A stretch of 60,000 nucleotides of DNA from Lineus longissimus (taxonomy: Eukaryota > Nemertea > Pilidiophora > Heteronemertea > Lineidae): positions 2,730,001 through 2,790,000 of the forward strand of contig NC_088312.1 of the NCBI RefSeq assembly GCF_910592395.1. Direction: 5' to 3'. The notes under the pieces are model-generated. The model was not told where the DNA came from, did no database searches, and saw only the letters and a list, made by a program, of their open reading frames with translations. Shown here piece by piece: positions 58,601 to 60,000 of this stretch. Position 1 is the first letter of the stretch; each line of letters starts with the position of its first letter. Both the position numbers and the translations under genes were made by a program.

Positions 58601-60000
58601 GCGGCTCAGCATGGATGAAAGTAGGTCGGTGATAACAAACCAGATCAGATTCCCTCCAAGCATCTAGGCCTAAAGAGTTCACATTTAACCTCCAGACATA
58701 TTTCAAAATAACTAATTGTCGTTTCTACCCGTTTAACCTTTTTTCTAAAACAACTAGTAACGGTTCAGTGGAATCATTCATCAAGCTTCACTTAGTCTTC
58801 TTTACTGCGTGTTATCGCCAACATAGTTTTAACAAGTACAATGTAATTACTTGTATGTATTGTGATTACGTTAACGCCATAAATTACGGATATACATTTG
58901 CATACTTTACTTTGAGTTTGACTGCAACGCATTTAATGTACGTGTGCCCAACTGGTCAACACTTTAGTGCTGAGCCAATGGGCCAGAGTGCTCCAGGTCC
59001 ACCCTGTCGTCTGTTAGATCTGCATGGCAATGCTTTGTATAGATTGGTACATGATCTGTTACGTCTTACTAGAGAGAGGAGGCGTCACTTTTGAGGGTAT
59101 CCCATCCGGGAGAAAGTAATGTTTACCATCGAGGTATTTCGTACTATCATCCTGAACCAGCAAGGTTTCTGAAATTCGCTTTTCCTTTCAGTCCCATGGG
59201 AAGCGTGACCTTGACCTTCGAACTGATATCCGAACTGGTTGTGCAAGGTTAACATTTGATTATACGGCCGTGTACATGTTATACATGTTATACATGTACA
59301 TCACTATTTGTAGATTGTATTCAAAGACTGGAACACACGACACATAACTTCAAAACGTACTACATGAACGCCTCAGTTACTTTAGGAGAATGTTCCTTCC
59401 TGTCAACAGCCAGCACGTGATTTGAATTGTAACTGATTCCCATTAAACTTAAAAGATACTTGGTCCTCCCCGATGTAAACCCCGAAACCAGACGAAAAAT
59501 CAAGAAAGCCATTTCACATTATGAATGACATTTATATGGAGGAATGCTAAGTCGTCTTCTAACCAGCATATCATGCAAAAAAATGATTACAGGAAAAAAA
59601 TCGTCGCTTCTGCTCATCTCTGGCAGGTGATTCTAGTAATTGACTAAGTCAGAATCCGGCTAGGACCAATCATTTGCCCCGAAGCGATCCAATTTTGCTG
59701 CAGCTTGTGTCCTTTCACCTTGTTAGTAATTCGGTCCATTTCTGGCGCAGTGATTCAATTCATTACCCAACATTGAACGGAACGGGCACGTAGGACTAAA
59801 CGGCCATTAGTGGTAAAAGAGAACCACATGGGCACGTTAGCCTCAATCGATTCCATTTGCCTATTGCGAGCGGCCTTTTCCGGCTTTTTGAGATAAAGTG
59901 ACCATTTTTAATCTAATAGATGTCCAGGCACATCCGTTCGACATTCGAAAGCATTGAATCTTTCGTTGCTTTGCGAAAGGTATTCGTTTATCTCGGGTAG
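52607..60000. other. Intergenic or intronic DNA, no recognisable gene
   Basis: ORFs are at most 127 codons and none shows a family motif or a pair of in-phase splice sites I would defend. Short palindromic runs of ACATGTA occur (for example 59275-59302, with ACATGTTAT in tandem). Nothing else is identified. Confidence 0.5.

Overview
The window is animal nuclear DNA: short coding exons with GT-AG boundaries, long AT-rich introns, microsatellites and degenerate mobile-element remnants. No bacterial, viral or CRISPR-type organisation is visible. The families present are metazoan, and the palindrome (T)ACATGTA recurs far above expectation. A marine invertebrate (echinoderm, hemichordate, lancelet or lophotrochozoan) is my best guess, but the phylum cannot be fixed from sequence alone.

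Two protein-coding genes can be reconstructed exon by exon, and they converge tail to tail. (1) Plus strand, about 1-8.6 kb: the 3' part of a CAMK/AMPK-related protein kinase, best matched to HUNK. Five exons (833-922, 1655-1710, 3481-3607, 4065-4189, 6709-8120) join in perfect phase into 602 residues running from the alpha-E helix just before HRDLK to the natural stop. A poly(A) signal lies at 8597. The N-lobe exons lie upstream of the window. (2) Minus strand, about 49.3-13.5 kb: a complete secreted S1-family serine protease. It is built from a signal-peptide exon (49197-49287), one possible 45-nt exon (40011-40055), two micro-exons of 34 and 42 nt (24234-24267, 23500-23541) and five protease-domain exons (21553-21763, 18643-18779, 15550-15705, 13967-14133, 13675-13836). 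The spliced product is 323 residues, or 338 with the optional exon. It has a complete His-Asp-Ser triad, trypsin-type Asp189, a furin-like RRKR activation site, and an unusual Phe in place of the oxyanion-hole Gly193.

The remainder is intronic or intergenic. It holds a pogo/Tigger-like MITE inside the kinase gene (2699-2871), a C-rich 17-bp tandem repeat (8866-9061), an 89-bp minisatellite 49 bp from a protease splice donor (18174-18594), a degenerate ~40-bp tandem array (20480-20805), a dispersed ~150-bp repeat in two copies (20258-20410 and 24761-24909), a fold-back palindrome (29908-30075) and a ~1-kb element bounded by 54-bp inverted repeats (45010-46054). No gene is recognised in the right-hand 10 kb. 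A few exon-like ORFs are listed at low confidence.

Nothing here looks like a wholly new system. The most interesting points are the protease architecture (Phe193, missing 136-201 disulfide, furin-type activation, micro-exon propeptide) and the unusual repeats.
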